Assembly (NCBI RefSeq): GCF_001278035.1
Contig: NZ_CP009452.1
Location: 3,195,501-3,259,500 of the forward strand
Direction: 5' to 3'
Length of the DNA: 64,000 nucleotides
From: Sphingopyxis sp. 113P3
Lineage (GTDB): Bacteria > Pseudomonadota > Alphaproteobacteria > Sphingomonadales > Sphingomonadaceae
Part shown: positions 42,177 to 52,968 of the stretch, piece after piece
Numbering within the stretch: the first letter of the stretch is position 1
Layout: the number at the start of each line of letters is the position of its first letter
Notes under the pieces: model-generated
What the model was told of the DNA's origin: nothing
Databases searched by the model: none
Seen by the model: the letters and a program-made list of their open reading frames with translations, nothing else
Translations under genes and position numbers: made by a program

Positions 42177-42830
42177 ATGTTCGTCGGCCACTTCGCCCCG
42201 GCGCTCGTCGCCGCTGCGCAGCCCCGCGCTGCCGGGCTCGGCACGTTGTTCATCGCGGCGCAGATCGTCGACATCGGTTTTGCAGCGCTCTTGATCCCGG
42301 GCGTGGAAGCCATGCGAATCGTCCCAGGCATGACCGCCATGAACCCGATGGACCTTTATGACATGCCCTATACGCACAGCCTGCTCGGCGCGCTGGTCTG
42401 GAGCCTGATATTCGGCGCAGCCGTCGGCCTTGCCAGCAGGCGGCGCGCTGCGGCGCTCGGTGCCGCGATCGTCGTTTTCTCCCACTGGTGGCTCGACCTT
42501 GTCGTCCATATCCCGGACCTCACCCTGTTCGGTGCGCCGCCCAAGCTCGGCCTTGGTCTCTGGAATCATCCGCTGATCGAGATGCCCCTTGAGATCCTGC
42601 TGACGGGCGGCGCGCTTTTCTATTATGCGGCGCGGACGCGGGCGCCAGGGGGCGATCAGCGTCTCTGGCTGCTTGCAGCTCTGCTTGCCCTGGTCCAGGC
42701 GGTTGACTGGTTCGGTCCCAAGGAAGAGGCCTATTCGCTCGCGATCCCTGCGACAATGTTGGGCGCCTATGGGCTACTTGCATGGGCGGCCTGGTGGACG
42801 ACGCGCGAGCGCCGCGTGCCCGGAACCTGA
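42177..42830 (+). CDS. Integral membrane protein of unknown function
   Basis: The 217-residue protein has about six hydrophobic segments. The polar motifs FVGHFAPALVAA at the start, YTHSLLGALVW and FSHWWLDLVVHIPDL resemble the His/Asp pattern of YdjM/YbcI-like membrane-bound metal-dependent hydrolases (a GHxxxG, THS, SHxxLD series). No definite function can be given. It is divergent from xseB with 73 bp between starts. Confidence 0.7.
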   Translation: MFVGHFAPALVAAAQPRAAGLGTLFIAAQIVDIGFAALLIPGVEAMRIVPGMTAMNPMDLYDMPYTHSLLGALVWSLIFGAAVGLASRRRAAALGAAIVVFSHWWLDLVVHIPDLTLFGAPPKLGLGLWNHPLIEMPLEILLTGGALFYYAARTRAPGGDQRLWLLAALLALVQAVDWFGPKEEAYSLAIPATMLGAYGLLAWAAWWTTRERRVPGT

Positions 42831-42839
42831 CAGAGGGCG

Positions 42840-42866
42840 CAATTGCATTTTGATTCTTTGCAATTG
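42840..42866. repeat. Perfect 8-bp inverted repeat after the membrane protein gene
   Basis: CAATTGCA (42840-42847) and TGCAATTG (42859-42866) are separated by an 11-bp T-rich loop. It is 9 bp past the membrane-protein stop. There is no clear T-tract after it. It may be a weak terminator or a protein-binding palindrome upstream of the following small gene. Confidence 0.5.
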
Positions 42867-42920
42867 TCGCTGGCCCGCCGATACGCCATGCTGCACCGCA
42901 CAATAAGGAGAGGCTGAAAG

Positions 42921-42949
42921 GCAAGTTTTGTTTATAGACAAGGACTTGC
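42921..42949 (+). promoter_or_regulatory. Hairpin masking the ribosome site of the small periplasmic protein gene
   Basis: GCAAGT (42921-42926) pairs with ACTTGC (42944-42949), and inside it TTGT (42928-42931) pairs with ACAA (42938-42941), leaving a TTATAG loop. The only plausible Shine-Dalgarno, AAGGA at 42940-42944, lies on the descending strand. It is 3 bp from the ATG. The structure could limit translation and respond to temperature or a trans-acting RNA. This is inference from sequence folding by eye. Confidence 0.45.
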
Positions 42950-42952
42950 GCC

Positions 42953-43249
42953 ATGAAGACGACCATCTTTTCCGCCGCCCTCGGACTTTCCCTGCTCACC
43001 CCCGCCGCTCAGGCCGAGGACAATGCCAAGCAGCGGTTCGAGCATGAGGGACATATCTACAGCTACAGCATCACCCGCAAGGGCGACATGCGCCTCATCA
43101 CCGGCGTCGAGGAACGCAGCGGCAAGCCCTTCCGGCTGCGCGTTGGCGAACGCCGGGTCCGCGGCACCGTCGGGTCGCAGCAGGTGAACTTTCCGCTGCG
43201 CGACGTACAGCCGCTCGACACGGCCCCCACCACGCTTGCGGCGCGGTGA
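42953..43249 (+). CDS. Small periplasmic protein, function unknown
   Basis: The 98-residue protein has a signal peptide (MKTTIFSAALGLSLLTPAAQ, cleavage AQA-ED) and a mature part of about 77 residues that is rich in charged residues with beta-like periodicity (HIYSYSITRKGDMRLITGVE, then GKPFRLRVGERRVRG). I do not recognise the family. It has its own probable 5' hairpin and a long 3' stem-loop, so it looks like an independently transcribed small gene. Confidence 0.6.
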   Translation: MKTTIFSAALGLSLLTPAAQAEDNAKQRFEHEGHIYSYSITRKGDMRLITGVEERSGKPFRLRVGERRVRGTVGSQQVNFPLRDVQPLDTAPTTLAAR

Positions 43250-43258
43250 TTTCTTGCC

Positions 43259-43303
43259 GGAACGGACCCCAGCGCGCTCAAAAAGGCGCATGGGGTCTGT
43301 TCC
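43259..43303 (+). terminator. Long stem-loop after the small periplasmic protein gene
   Basis: GGAAC, a G-T wobble, GACCCCA and GCGC (43259-43275) pair with GCGC, TGGGGTC and GTTCC (43286-43303) with a single bulged A. The loop is gctcaaaaag. The stem is about 17 bp but there is no U-tract, so termination efficiency is uncertain. It separates the small gene from purL. Confidence 0.6.
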
Positions 43304-43332
43304 TATCGCGCGCGCGCGGCTAAAGGCGCGCC

Positions 43333-45588
<2,256 letters not shown>

Positions 45589-45622
45589 TGCGCCCGCTTC
45601 GCGCGGCCGGGAGATTGGGCTC

Positions 45623-46363
45623 ATGAGCATCCATGTCGGAATCGGGGGCTGGACCTATGAGCCATGGCGCGGGCCCTTCTATCCGCCCGGGCATCCACAG
45701 AAGCGCGAGCTTGAATTTGCCGGGCAGCATCTGACCGGAATCGAGATCAACGGCACCTATTATGGCAGTCAGAAGCCGGAAACCTTTGCGAGCTGGGCGG
45801 AGGCCGTGCCCGATGGCTTCCGCTTCAGCGTCAAGGCATCGCGTTTTGCGACCAATCGCAAGCGGCTGGCTGAGGGTGCAGCATCGGTCGAAAAATTCCT
45901 GACACAGGGTGTGACGCGGCTCGGCGACCGGCTCGGACCGATCCTGTGGCAGTTCATGGCAACGAAGAGGTTCGAACGCGACGACTTCGCGGGCTTCCTC
46001 GACCTGCTTCCCGAAACGCAGGACGGCCTGCCGCTTCGCCACGCTCTCGAAGTGCGTCACGAGAGTTTTTGCGATCCTGATTTCGTCGATCTCGCGCGCG
46101 AGCGGAACATGGCGATCGTCTTCGCCGACAGCGATGAATTTCCGCGGATCGACGAGGCGACAGCGGATTTCAGCTACGCGCGGTTGCAGCGTAGCGAAGA
46201 GGATGTCGAAACCGGCTATGACGACAAGGCGCTCGACCGTTGGGCTAAGCGCGCCCGCGACTGGGCAAAGGGCGGCCGCGATGTCTATCTTTTCTTCATC
46301 GCGGGCGCGAAGGTGCGAAACCCTGCGGCCGCGCAGGCACTGATCGCAAAATTGGGCTCATGA
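45623..46363 (+). CDS. DUF72 family protein (YecE-like)
   Basis: The 246-residue protein is of the DUF72/YecE TIM-barrel family. It begins MSIHVGIGGWTYEPWRGPFY and contains EINGTYYGSQKPETFASWA and FRFSVKASRFATN, LGPILWQF, ALEVRHESF and YARLQRS, all family blocks. The biochemical activity is unknown. It follows purL by 34 bp on the same strand and converges on the Coq4-like gene. Confidence 0.88.
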   Translation: MSIHVGIGGWTYEPWRGPFYPPGHPQKRELEFAGQHLTGIEINGTYYGSQKPETFASWAEAVPDGFRFSVKASRFATNRKRLAEGAASVEKFLTQGVTRLGDRLGPILWQFMATKRFERDDFAGFLDLLPETQDGLPLRHALEVRHESFCDPDFVDLARERNMAIVFADSDEFPRIDEATADFSYARLQRSEEDVETGYDDKALDRWAKRARDWAKGGRDVYLFFIAGAKVRNPAAAQALIAKLGS

Positions 46364-46373
46364 AGGCGCGCCG

Positions 46374-47192
46374 TCACGCCGCCTGCGCGAATTCGGGCTT
46401 CGCGGCGCCCGCCTCGGCGGGCTTTGTCCCCAGCAGATCATAAGGATCGATCCCGTCGGCGCGCATCATTGCGTGAACCTGTTTGTAGACCACGGGTTCG
46501 GGAATCCCCAGGCGCTTCCGCGCCGCGGCCAGCGGTTCGGCAAGCAGAGTCTCGATATTCTGGTGCGCAATCTGCTCGGCAACGCGGCCAATCCGCTGCC
46601 CCTCGCGGACTGCGGCATAGATGGGGTAACGCCGGCCAAGACCCTTGCGAATTTCGCGCGCCCCTGCCCACGCGATGAACAATGTCCCCCAGCTCGGTGT
46701 CTGGCTGTAGGAAAAGGCGAGCACGCATTGCTCACCGAGTGCGTCGCGGCCGTAGCCGGTCAGGATGTGGAACAGGTCGTGCGTGTCGCGAAGCCGGTCG
46801 CCGTAGATTTCGAGCATGTCATCATAGCTCGGCTTGCCGCGGCGGAATTTGAGCGACTCGTCGACCAGTCCCTGTGCCGTCAGACCCTCGCGCTCCATGA
46901 AATCGACATAGACGCGTCCGACGCTCCCCTCGGGCAGGCGGCGAAGCGCATCATGGTCGTCGAGCAGCGCGGGCAAGTAGGGCCGTTCGGCAAGCACGCG
47001 CTGGCCTTCCGCGGTCTCGAAGAAACGCTCCACCGAGCGGCCGAAACGCTTGTCGCGCAAGGCGTCGATGATGTGAAACACCTGCTCGGTGTCTTCCTTG
47101 TCAGCGATCAGTCTGCGGAAATGATGCAGCGCCTTGAACGGACGAAAGCCGCCGTCGGTGCGGTCGGGGTGGGAAAGCGGAAGGCTCGTCAT
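46374..47192 (-). CDS. Coq4 family protein
   Basis: The 272-residue protein carries the Coq4 metal motif HDLFHILTGYGRDALGE (HDxxH-x11-E). Coq4 is a component of ubiquinone biosynthesis; in eukaryotes it organises the complex and has been linked to decarboxylation of the ring. The bacterial homologue's role is inferred. The start at 47192 (MTSLPLSHPDRT) is preferred over a 12-codon extension. The upstream region holds a TTGACA box overlapped by a palindrome, suggesting repressor control. Confidence 0.82.
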   Translation of the reverse strand: MTSLPLSHPDRTDGGFRPFKALHHFRRLIADKEDTEQVFHIIDALRDKRFGRSVERFFETAEGQRVLAERPYLPALLDDHDALRRLPEGSVGRVYVDFMEREGLTAQGLVDESLKFRRGKPSYDDMLEIYGDRLRDTHDLFHILTGYGRDALGEQCVLAFSYSQTPSWGTLFIAWAGAREIRKGLGRRYPIYAAVREGQRIGRVAEQIAHQNIETLLAEPLAAARKRLGIPEPVVYKQVHAMMRADGIDPYDLLGTKPAEAGAAKPEFAQAA

Positions 47193-47238
47193 CTTCAGTC
47201 TCGCTGAGAATCGATGTCGCCTTACCATGTAGCACTAC

Positions 47239-47253
47239 TGACACAAATGTCAA
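47239..47253 (-). promoter_or_regulatory. Palindrome overlapping the -35 box of the Coq4-like gene
   Basis: TGACA-CAAA-TGTCA (47239-47252) is a perfect 5-4-5 palindrome. On the minus strand it contains TTGACA (47253-47248), a consensus -35 box about 60 bp upstream of the start codon. The arrangement is typical of repression by a TetR- or GntR-type dimer. No such regulator is encoded next to it. Confidence 0.45.
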
Positions 47254-47364
47254 TATAGCCTCACCGGATGGAGAAATGAAGCTGGGGGATCGACGACCCG
47301 ATCATGGCGCTGGACGCCGCGCGCTCTCAACTGTATCACCCCCTTAAGACAGCAGGGGCAGCCC

Positions 47365-48615
47365 ATGGACGCGGCAACGAACCAACGCTTCGAAAGCCTC
47401 GATGCAATCCGGGGGGTCGCGGTGATGGGCATATTGGCGATGAACATCGTCGCCTTTGCCATGCCCTTCTCGGCCTATTCGAACCCGGCCGCGGGCGGGC
47501 CGCCCGGCGGGGCAGACCTTGCCGCCTGGTTCTTCAATTTCCTCTTCGTCGACTCCAAGATGCGCGGGCTCTTCTCGATGCTTTTCGGCGCAAGCACCTT
47601 GCTCGTCGTTGAACGCGCCGAAGCCGCGGGGCGCAGCCCGCTTCGCGCCCATTATGCCCGGATGTTCTGGCTCGCGCTCTTCGGCCTTGCCCACTATTAT
47701 TTCATCTGGTTCGGCGACATTCTTTTCCTCTATGCCGCCTGCGGCCTGCTTCTCTTTCCGTTTCGGCGCCTCTCTGCAAAGGCCCTGAGCTGGTGGGCGG
47801 CGGGCTTTTTCCTGATCGGCGCAGCGCTTTTCCTCGCGCTCTGGGGCTCGCTCCTCGCGGCGCAAGCGGGCGCGCTGCCGGCCGATGCCGGCGCAGGCGC
47901 TAGCACCGCGCTTCGTCAGATCGAGGCGGCAATGGGCGCAAATTCGCCCGATTATGCGAAGGACCTTGCGCTCTATCTTGGAAGCTATGGCGCGATCGTC
48001 GCGCACCGTACCACCGAGACAGCGGGCGAGCCGTTCCAGGGCCTGATCATCATGCTCTGGGAGACCATGGGACTGATGCTCGCCGGGATGGCGCTGCTCA
48101 AATCCCGCATGCTGACCGGGGAATGGCCCGCGGCGCGCTATCGGAAATGGGCCATCACAGGATTTCTCCTCGCGGCACCGCCGCTTGCCGGCCTTGCCGT
48201 CTATCAGGCAAAGGCGGGCTTCAGCGGCGTTGCGGTCTTCGGCTCCGCGGCGGCGCTTTCGATGCCGTTCGATATCATGATGACCTTTGGCTGGGCCGCG
48301 CTCATTCTGTGGCTGATCGGCGTCGCGGCGAGCGATGCCGTTCGCGCCCGGCTTGCAGCGGCGGGACGCATGGCCTTCACCAATTATCTCACGACGTCGA
48401 TCGTGATGACGACGATCTTCTATGGCTATGGCCTCGGGCTGTTCGGCAGCGTCGGCCGGGCGCCGCTCTATCTCTTCTGCTTCGGCATGTGGGCAGCGAT
48501 GCTGCTCTGGTCAAAACCGTGGCTCGACCGGTTTCACTATGGCCCGCTCGAGTGGCTTTGGCGCAGCCTGTCGCGCGCATCGCTGCAGCCAATGTTGCGG
48601 CGCGCGCACGCTTAG
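47365..48615 (+). CDS. DUF418 family membrane protein
   Basis: The 416-residue inner-membrane protein has the DUF418/YeiB plan. The N-terminal RFESLDAIRGVAVMGILAMN is followed by ten or so membrane helices. A conserved SMLFGAS segment and a C-terminal block with GRMAFTNYLTTSIVMT complete the family. Members resemble acyltransferase-3-like membrane proteins, but the substrate is unknown. The ATG at 47365 has an AGGGG site. The 3' end overlaps the stop of the convergent HPt gene by 4 bp. Confidence 0.88.
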   Translation: MDAATNQRFESLDAIRGVAVMGILAMNIVAFAMPFSAYSNPAAGGPPGGADLAAWFFNFLFVDSKMRGLFSMLFGASTLLVVERAEAAGRSPLRAHYARMFWLALFGLAHYYFIWFGDILFLYAACGLLLFPFRRLSAKALSWWAAGFFLIGAALFLALWGSLLAAQAGALPADAGAGASTALRQIEAAMGANSPDYAKDLALYLGSYGAIVAHRTTETAGEPFQGLIIMLWETMGLMLAGMALLKSRMLTGEWPAARYRKWAITGFLLAAPPLAGLAVYQAKAGFSGVAVFGSAAALSMPFDIMMTFGWAALILWLIGVAASDAVRARLAAAGRMAFTNYLTTSIVMTTIFYGYGLGLFGSVGRAPLYLFCFGMWAAMLLWSKPWLDRFHYGPLEWLWRSLSRASLQPMLRRAHA

Positions 48616-49016
48616 TAGCCGACGGCGTTTCCGAAGCTCGCCGGACGACGCTGAACGAGCGGATTGGCCTCGCGCTCAAGCGCAGCGAGCGTCTTTTCGA
48701 ACAGCGGGCGCAGTTCGACGACGCGTGGCAGATATTCCTCGGGGCTGACCTGGCTTTCGACGCAGCGGCGCGCGAACATCTCGATATCCTCGGCAAGTTC
48801 CCCCAGCTTTTCGGCGCCAAACTGCCGGGCCTCGCTCTTCAGCGTGTGCGCCGGCATGACGAGACCGCGCGCATCGCGCGCACGCATCGCCTCCTCGATG
48901 ACGGCGACCGACTTGGTGCCATCCTCGCGAAAATAGCCGAGAATCCGGATAAATGCGGCGCCGAGCTGAGCGCGCGTCGCCCGGAATTCATCCCAATCGA
49001 CCAGGATATCTTCCAA
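48612..49016 (-). CDS. Stand-alone HPt phosphotransfer protein
   Basis: The 134-residue helical-bundle protein has the HPt core AHTLKSEARQFGAEKL with phosphorylatable His57. It begins at a TTG preceded by AAGGAACGGAAC. Such proteins shuttle phosphate between hybrid kinases and response regulators in a multistep relay. No partner is adjacent. The hybrid kinase near 13 kb carries a receiver that could donate to it, but this is only a possibility. Confidence 0.85.
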   Translation of the reverse strand: MEDILVDWDEFRATRAQLGAAFIRILGYFREDGTKSVAVIEEAMRARDARGLVMPAHTLKSEARQFGAEKLGELAEDIEMFARRCVESQVSPEEYLPRVVELRPLFEKTLAALEREANPLVQRRPASFGNAVGY

Positions 49017-49130
49017 TGTTCCGTTCCTTGGTGCTCGATTTGGTCCTTGGTCCCCGCTGCCTCCATGCCCGACTTGGGTAAAAAAGCCGTTACAGCAGCG
49101 ATGCCTGCCGGCACCATGTCCCGGAACGGG

Positions 49131-49346
49131 TCAGCGAGTGACCCGCCAGCACCCCTCACTCTCGATCTCGACCGTCCAGTCCTGCAGGGCCGCGAGCGCC
49201 GCAATCTCACGCGCCGCCTGCGGATCGTCGGCAAGCAGCAGGACCATGTGTTCGGCCCGCATCGCGCGCGCAAGACGCAGCGCCGGCCAGGGACAGCGCA
49301 TGCCGCGCGCATCGACCACCGCCTCGGCGGATGGCTCATTCATCAT
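49131..49346 (-). CDS. TusA/SirA-family sulfur carrier protein
   Basis: The 71-residue protein has the TusA signature DARGMRCPWPALRLARAM, with the sulfur-accepting Cys at position 18. It is likely a sulfurtransferase or carrier for tRNA thiolation or Moco/Fe-S metabolism. The start codon (ATG at 49346 or the next ATG) overlaps the 3' end of der, so translation is coupled. It is shorter and more divergent than enterobacterial TusA. Confidence 0.82.
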   Translation of the reverse strand: MMNEPSAEAVVDARGMRCPWPALRLARAMRAEHMVLLLADDPQAAREIAALAALQDWTVEIESEGCWRVTR

Positions 49347-50703
49347 AAGGGTTGCGCGAATTGCGGAAATTGAGGCGCACCGGGACGCCCTGGAAGCCCA
49401 GTTCCTTGCGCATGCCATTGACCAGATAGCGCTCATAGCTCCCCGGGAGCGCGTCGGTCCGGGTGCCGAAGACGACGAAGGTCGGCGGACGGGTGCGAGC
49501 CTGGGTGATATAACGCAGCTTGATACGCTTACCGCCCGGTGCCGGTGGCGGATTGGCGGCAACCGCCGCCTCGAACCAGCGGTTGAGCTTTGCAGTCGAA
49601 ACGCGATTGGTCCAGATCGCACGCTGCTCGAAGGCAACGCGCACCAGCGTATCGATGCCCTTTCCGGTCGCACCCGAAATGCTGAGCACAGGCACCCCCT
49701 TCACCTGCGCGAGCCCGTCGTCGAGCGCTCCGCGCACGCCATTGAAAAGCGCCGAGGGGTTTTCGGCGATGTCCCATTTGTTGAGCGCGACGATCAGCGC
49801 GCGCCCTTCCTGCAGCACCTTGTCGGCAATGCGCAAATCCTGCGCCTCGAGCCCCTTGGTCGCGTCAAGCAAGAGCACGACCACCTCGGCGAAATCGACC
49901 GCATGGAGCGCGTCGGCGACCGACAGCTTTTCAAGCTTGTCCTGCACCTTGGCGCGCTTGCGCATCCCTGCGGTGTCGAACAGCTGGATTTCATGGACTT
50001 CGCCGTCCTTTTCCCACTGCCAGTCCACGCGGATCGAGTCGCGGGTAATCCCTGCCTCGGGCCCGGTGATCAGACGGTCCTCGCCGATCATGCGATTGAT
50101 CAGCGTCGACTTGCCGGCATTGGGCCGGCCGACGATCGCGAGCTTCATCGGACCCAGCGTATCCTCGTCAGCATCAGCCTCTTCGGCCTCGGCGTCCATG
50201 AAGGGTTCAACGATGGGGCGCAGCGCATCGAAGAGCTCGACCTGGCCCTCGCCATGCTCGGCGCTCAATGCGAGCACGGTGTCGAAGCCGAGCGAATAGG
50301 CCTCCATCAGTCCGGCTTCGCCCGCCTTGCCTTCGGCCTTGTTCGCGCACAATATGATCGGTGTGTCTTCGCTGCGCAGCCAGCGCGCGATTTCCTCGTC
50401 GAGCGGGGTGACGCCCGCACGCGCATCGATCAGGAACAGGGCCGCATCGGCTTCACGAACCGCCTTTTCGGTCTGCACACGCATCCGGCCGGGCAGCGTG
50501 GCGGCGTCATGGTCCTCGAACCCCGCCGTGTCGACGATCCGGAACGCGAGGCCCAGCAGCTTGCCATCGCCTTCGCGCCGGTCGCGCGTCACCCCCGGCT
50601 GGTCATCGACGAGCGCGAGGCGCTTGCCAACCAGCCGGTTGAACAGCGTCGATTTGCCGACATTGGGCCGGCCGACTATGGCGATCGTCGCGGATCGCGC
50701 CAT
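49336..50703 (-). CDS. der: Ribosome biogenesis GTPase Der (EngA)
   Basis: This 455-residue GTPase has two tandem G domains. The first P-loop is GRPNVGKST at the N terminus, and the second is GRPNAGKST around residue 190. Each has its DTAG switch II and NKxD (CANKAE in the first, NKWD in the second). A C-terminal KH-like domain includes KLRYITQARTRPP. It acts in 50S subunit maturation. It follows bamB by 47 bp. Confidence 0.97.
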   Translation of the reverse strand: MARSATIAIVGRPNVGKSTLFNRLVGKRLALVDDQPGVTRDRREGDGKLLGLAFRIVDTAGFEDHDAATLPGRMRVQTEKAVREADAALFLIDARAGVTPLDEEIARWLRSEDTPIILCANKAEGKAGEAGLMEAYSLGFDTVLALSAEHGEGQVELFDALRPIVEPFMDAEAEEADADEDTLGPMKLAIVGRPNAGKSTLINRMIGEDRLITGPEAGITRDSIRVDWQWEKDGEVHEIQLFDTAGMRKRAKVQDKLEKLSVADALHAVDFAEVVVLLLDATKGLEAQDLRIADKVLQEGRALIVALNKWDIAENPSALFNGVRGALDDGLAQVKGVPVLSISGATGKGIDTLVRVAFEQRAIWTNRVSTAKLNRWFEAAVAANPPPAPGGKRIKLRYITQARTRPPTFVVFGTRTDALPGSYERYLVNGMRKELGFQGVPVRLNFRNSRNPYDE

Positions 50704-50750
50704 GCTTCGTTCCTATCCGTCGGCTCGGCCGCGCGCGCGGCCTAGCCCAA

Positions 50751-52082
50751 TTACCGCCAGGCGGTGATGCGTCCGTCGTCCGCGAGAATGTAAAGTGTCT
50801 GGTTCGCAACCACCGGGGTCTGCGAAAGCGAGGTCTTGAACTCGCTCGTCGCAAGCGTTGATCCGTCCGTCGGCGAAAATTCGGCGAGCTGCCCCTCGCT
50901 GTTCACCGCGATCAGCCGCCCACCAGCCAGAATGGGGCCGGTCCAGCGGATCGGGTCCTTCTTCTTCTTGTCGGTTTCGACCCGGTAGCGCTGGAGCTGC
51001 TGGATCCAGCGGATCTTCCCCGATCCGCGCGCGACGCAGAGCAGTTTCGCATCATCGGTCATGGCATAGACCCATTCGCCCACCACATAGGGGGTCGAAA
51101 TGCCCGCGATCGAGATTTCCCAGGTCCGCTGGCCAGTATTGAGCTCATAGCTCGCCATGCGACCGCCCTGGCCAAGCGCGAAAACGCGGCCACGGTCGAT
51201 GACCGGATCGGCGTCGACGTCGGTCAGGGTCGAGACCGACAGCGCCATCGACGTACGCGCAAGGGCATCTTCCCAAAGATCGCGGCCGTTCTCGTAACGA
51301 TAGGCCTGAACCTCGCCCGACGAGAAACCCGCAACGATCGTTGCTTCGCCCGCCGCCGGCGAGGCTGCGCCAAACACACTGCCGGCTTCGAGCGAGGCGG
51401 TTGCCTGCCACAGCACCGCGCCATTGGCGGCGTTGAGAGCGATGATCTGATTGTCCTGCGTGATCGCATAGACGCCGCCGAAGGCAATCGTCGGCGCGCC
51501 GCGCAGCGGCCCTGCGGGTTTGACCTTCCAGATGATCGATCCATCGCTCGCATTGAGCGCGGCAACGTCGCCGACGCCGCTCGTTGCATAGACGATATTG
51601 CCGTCGACCGCGGCGCCGCCGCCGAACAGCGAATCCTGAAAATCCTTGCCCGAGCTGCCGATCGACGCGGTCCACAGCCTGGCGCCAGTGTCGGCGCTAA
51701 ACGCGGTGACGACCGCGTCGGTGTCGACGACGAAGAGGCGGTTGTCAGCGACGACGGGCGAGGAGGCGAGGCGCTGCTTCTTGGTGCTGCCCGCGATCGT
51801 CGCGCTCCAGATCTGGCGGCGCGAGGCAGCAAGGGCGAGATGGCCCATCGACTTCGATGCATTGCCGCCAGACTGCGACCATGCAGCGTTGACCACCGGC
51901 TCAGGCAGCACGACCGCCGTGCTGGCCAGCGCAGGATCGACCTTCACACTATTGTCGTTCGACAGGATCGAGACGCGTTCACCGACGGTCGGGGTCTTCG
52001 GCCCGCCGTTGCCTTTCAGCGCGCCACAAGCTGCCAGCGGCAGCGTGAGCAGCGCCGCGTAGAATACATACCGGCTTTTCAT
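50751..52082 (-). CDS. bamB: Outer membrane assembly lipoprotein BamB
   Basis: This 443-residue PQQ-like beta-propeller lipoprotein has a lipobox LPLAAC (Cys19). Repeated blade motifs such as VVATNRLFV-like, GARLWTASIG, GSIIWKVKPAG and GAVLWQA are followed by a C-terminal TLYILADDGRITAWR. It is a scaffold of the BAM complex inserting beta-barrel proteins. The gene order with the YfgM-like gene upstream and der downstream matches the conserved yfgM-bamB-der group. Confidence 0.94.
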   Translation of the reverse strand: MKSRYVFYAALLTLPLAACGALKGNGGPKTPTVGERVSILSNDNSVKVDPALASTAVVLPEPVVNAAWSQSGGNASKSMGHLALAASRRQIWSATIAGSTKKQRLASSPVVADNRLFVVDTDAVVTAFSADTGARLWTASIGSSGKDFQDSLFGGGAAVDGNIVYATSGVGDVAALNASDGSIIWKVKPAGPLRGAPTIAFGGVYAITQDNQIIALNAANGAVLWQATASLEAGSVFGAASPAAGEATIVAGFSSGEVQAYRYENGRDLWEDALARTSMALSVSTLTDVDADPVIDRGRVFALGQGGRMASYELNTGQRTWEISIAGISTPYVVGEWVYAMTDDAKLLCVARGSGKIRWIQQLQRYRVETDKKKKDPIRWTGPILAGGRLIAVNSEGQLAEFSPTDGSTLATSEFKTSLSQTPVVANQTLYILADDGRITAWR

Positions 52083-52083
52083 C

Positions 52084-52848
52084 CTATTTGGCTTCCTCGC
52101 TTTTCGCGGCCGCTGCCTTCGGCGCGGCTTCGCCTTTCGTTTCGGCTGCGGCGCTGTCGCTCGCGCGATCTGCTACCGCATCAACGCCCAGCATCCCCGC
52201 CATCTGCACCGCGCGTGATTGCAGGGACTGGGGAATATCGGACAATTTGGCGATACGGCCATAAAGCTCGCCCGCCTGATCGAACTGGCCGAGCTGGTAA
52301 TGCGCAATCGCGCTCAGCTCGGCGGCGCTGGCAAACCAGCTTGAATCCTTGGCATCGACGATGGGCTTCATACGTGCGATGACCGTTTCGGGTTTGAGCG
52401 CGTCATATTCAAGCGCGGTCTGCCGGATCAGGGCGAGGTCGCGCAGCGCCTGGTCGATTTTCGTGTCGCCCGCCACCTTCGCCATCAGCGCGGCGGCGCT
52501 CTTGAGATCCCCGGTCTGCGCCTTGAGATTCGCCTGCTGGATGAGCGCAGCCGCGCGATAGGCGGGCCCACCTTCCGCGATCAGCTTGTCAAGCTCGAGG
52601 GCGGCCGCGCCGGGCTGGCTCGTTTTCGCCTTGTCAAAGGCGGCGAGCAGCGCTTCAGCCTGTTCGCCGCGCCGGGTTTCCTGCTGATGGTTCCAGAACA
52701 GATAGCCGCCGAACGCCACGAGCGCTGCGATGACCGCAGCGACAATCCAGCGCCCGTAATTCTTCCAGATCGAATCGAGCCGGTCCTTGCGGACGGCTTC
52801 GTCGACTTCCTGCAACAGCGCAGCATTATTGGTCGGGCTCAGCGCCAA
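52084..52848 (-). CDS. YfgM-like tetratricopeptide membrane protein
   Basis: The 254-residue protein has a cytoplasmic N terminus and one membrane helix (about 33-52, WIVAAVIAALVAFGGYLFW). A periplasmic TPR-like helical domain follows, then a Lys/Ala/Glu-rich tail. In E. coli YfgM is an ancillary SecYEG/PpiD partner. The start is a TTG 6 bp after GGAGG, since no ATG is near. The stop is 1 bp from the bamB ATG. Confidence 0.85.
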   Translation of the reverse strand: MALSPTNNAALLQEVDEAVRKDRLDSIWKNYGRWIVAAVIAALVAFGGYLFWNHQQETRRGEQAEALLAAFDKAKTSQPGAAALELDKLIAEGGPAYRAAALIQQANLKAQTGDLKSAAALMAKVAGDTKIDQALRDLALIRQTALEYDALKPETVIARMKPIVDAKDSSWFASAAELSAIAHYQLGQFDQAGELYGRIAKLSDIPQSLQSRAVQMAGMLGVDAVADRASDSAAAETKGEAAPKAAAAKSEEAK

Positions 52849-52968
52849 TCAAACCTCCATCTCGTCCATCCGGCTTTCGCACACGCGTCCCACCGGCCGC
52901 CTCCTTAGCGGGGGCGCCGGAAAAGGCCAAGCGATTCACTTGCCGCCCGCCGGGCGGCAGAGCGGTCG

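Noticed and set aside
42840..42866. Inverted repeat as a standard intrinsic terminator
   Set aside because: The stem is AT-rich and has no T-tract after it, so I list it only as a repeat.
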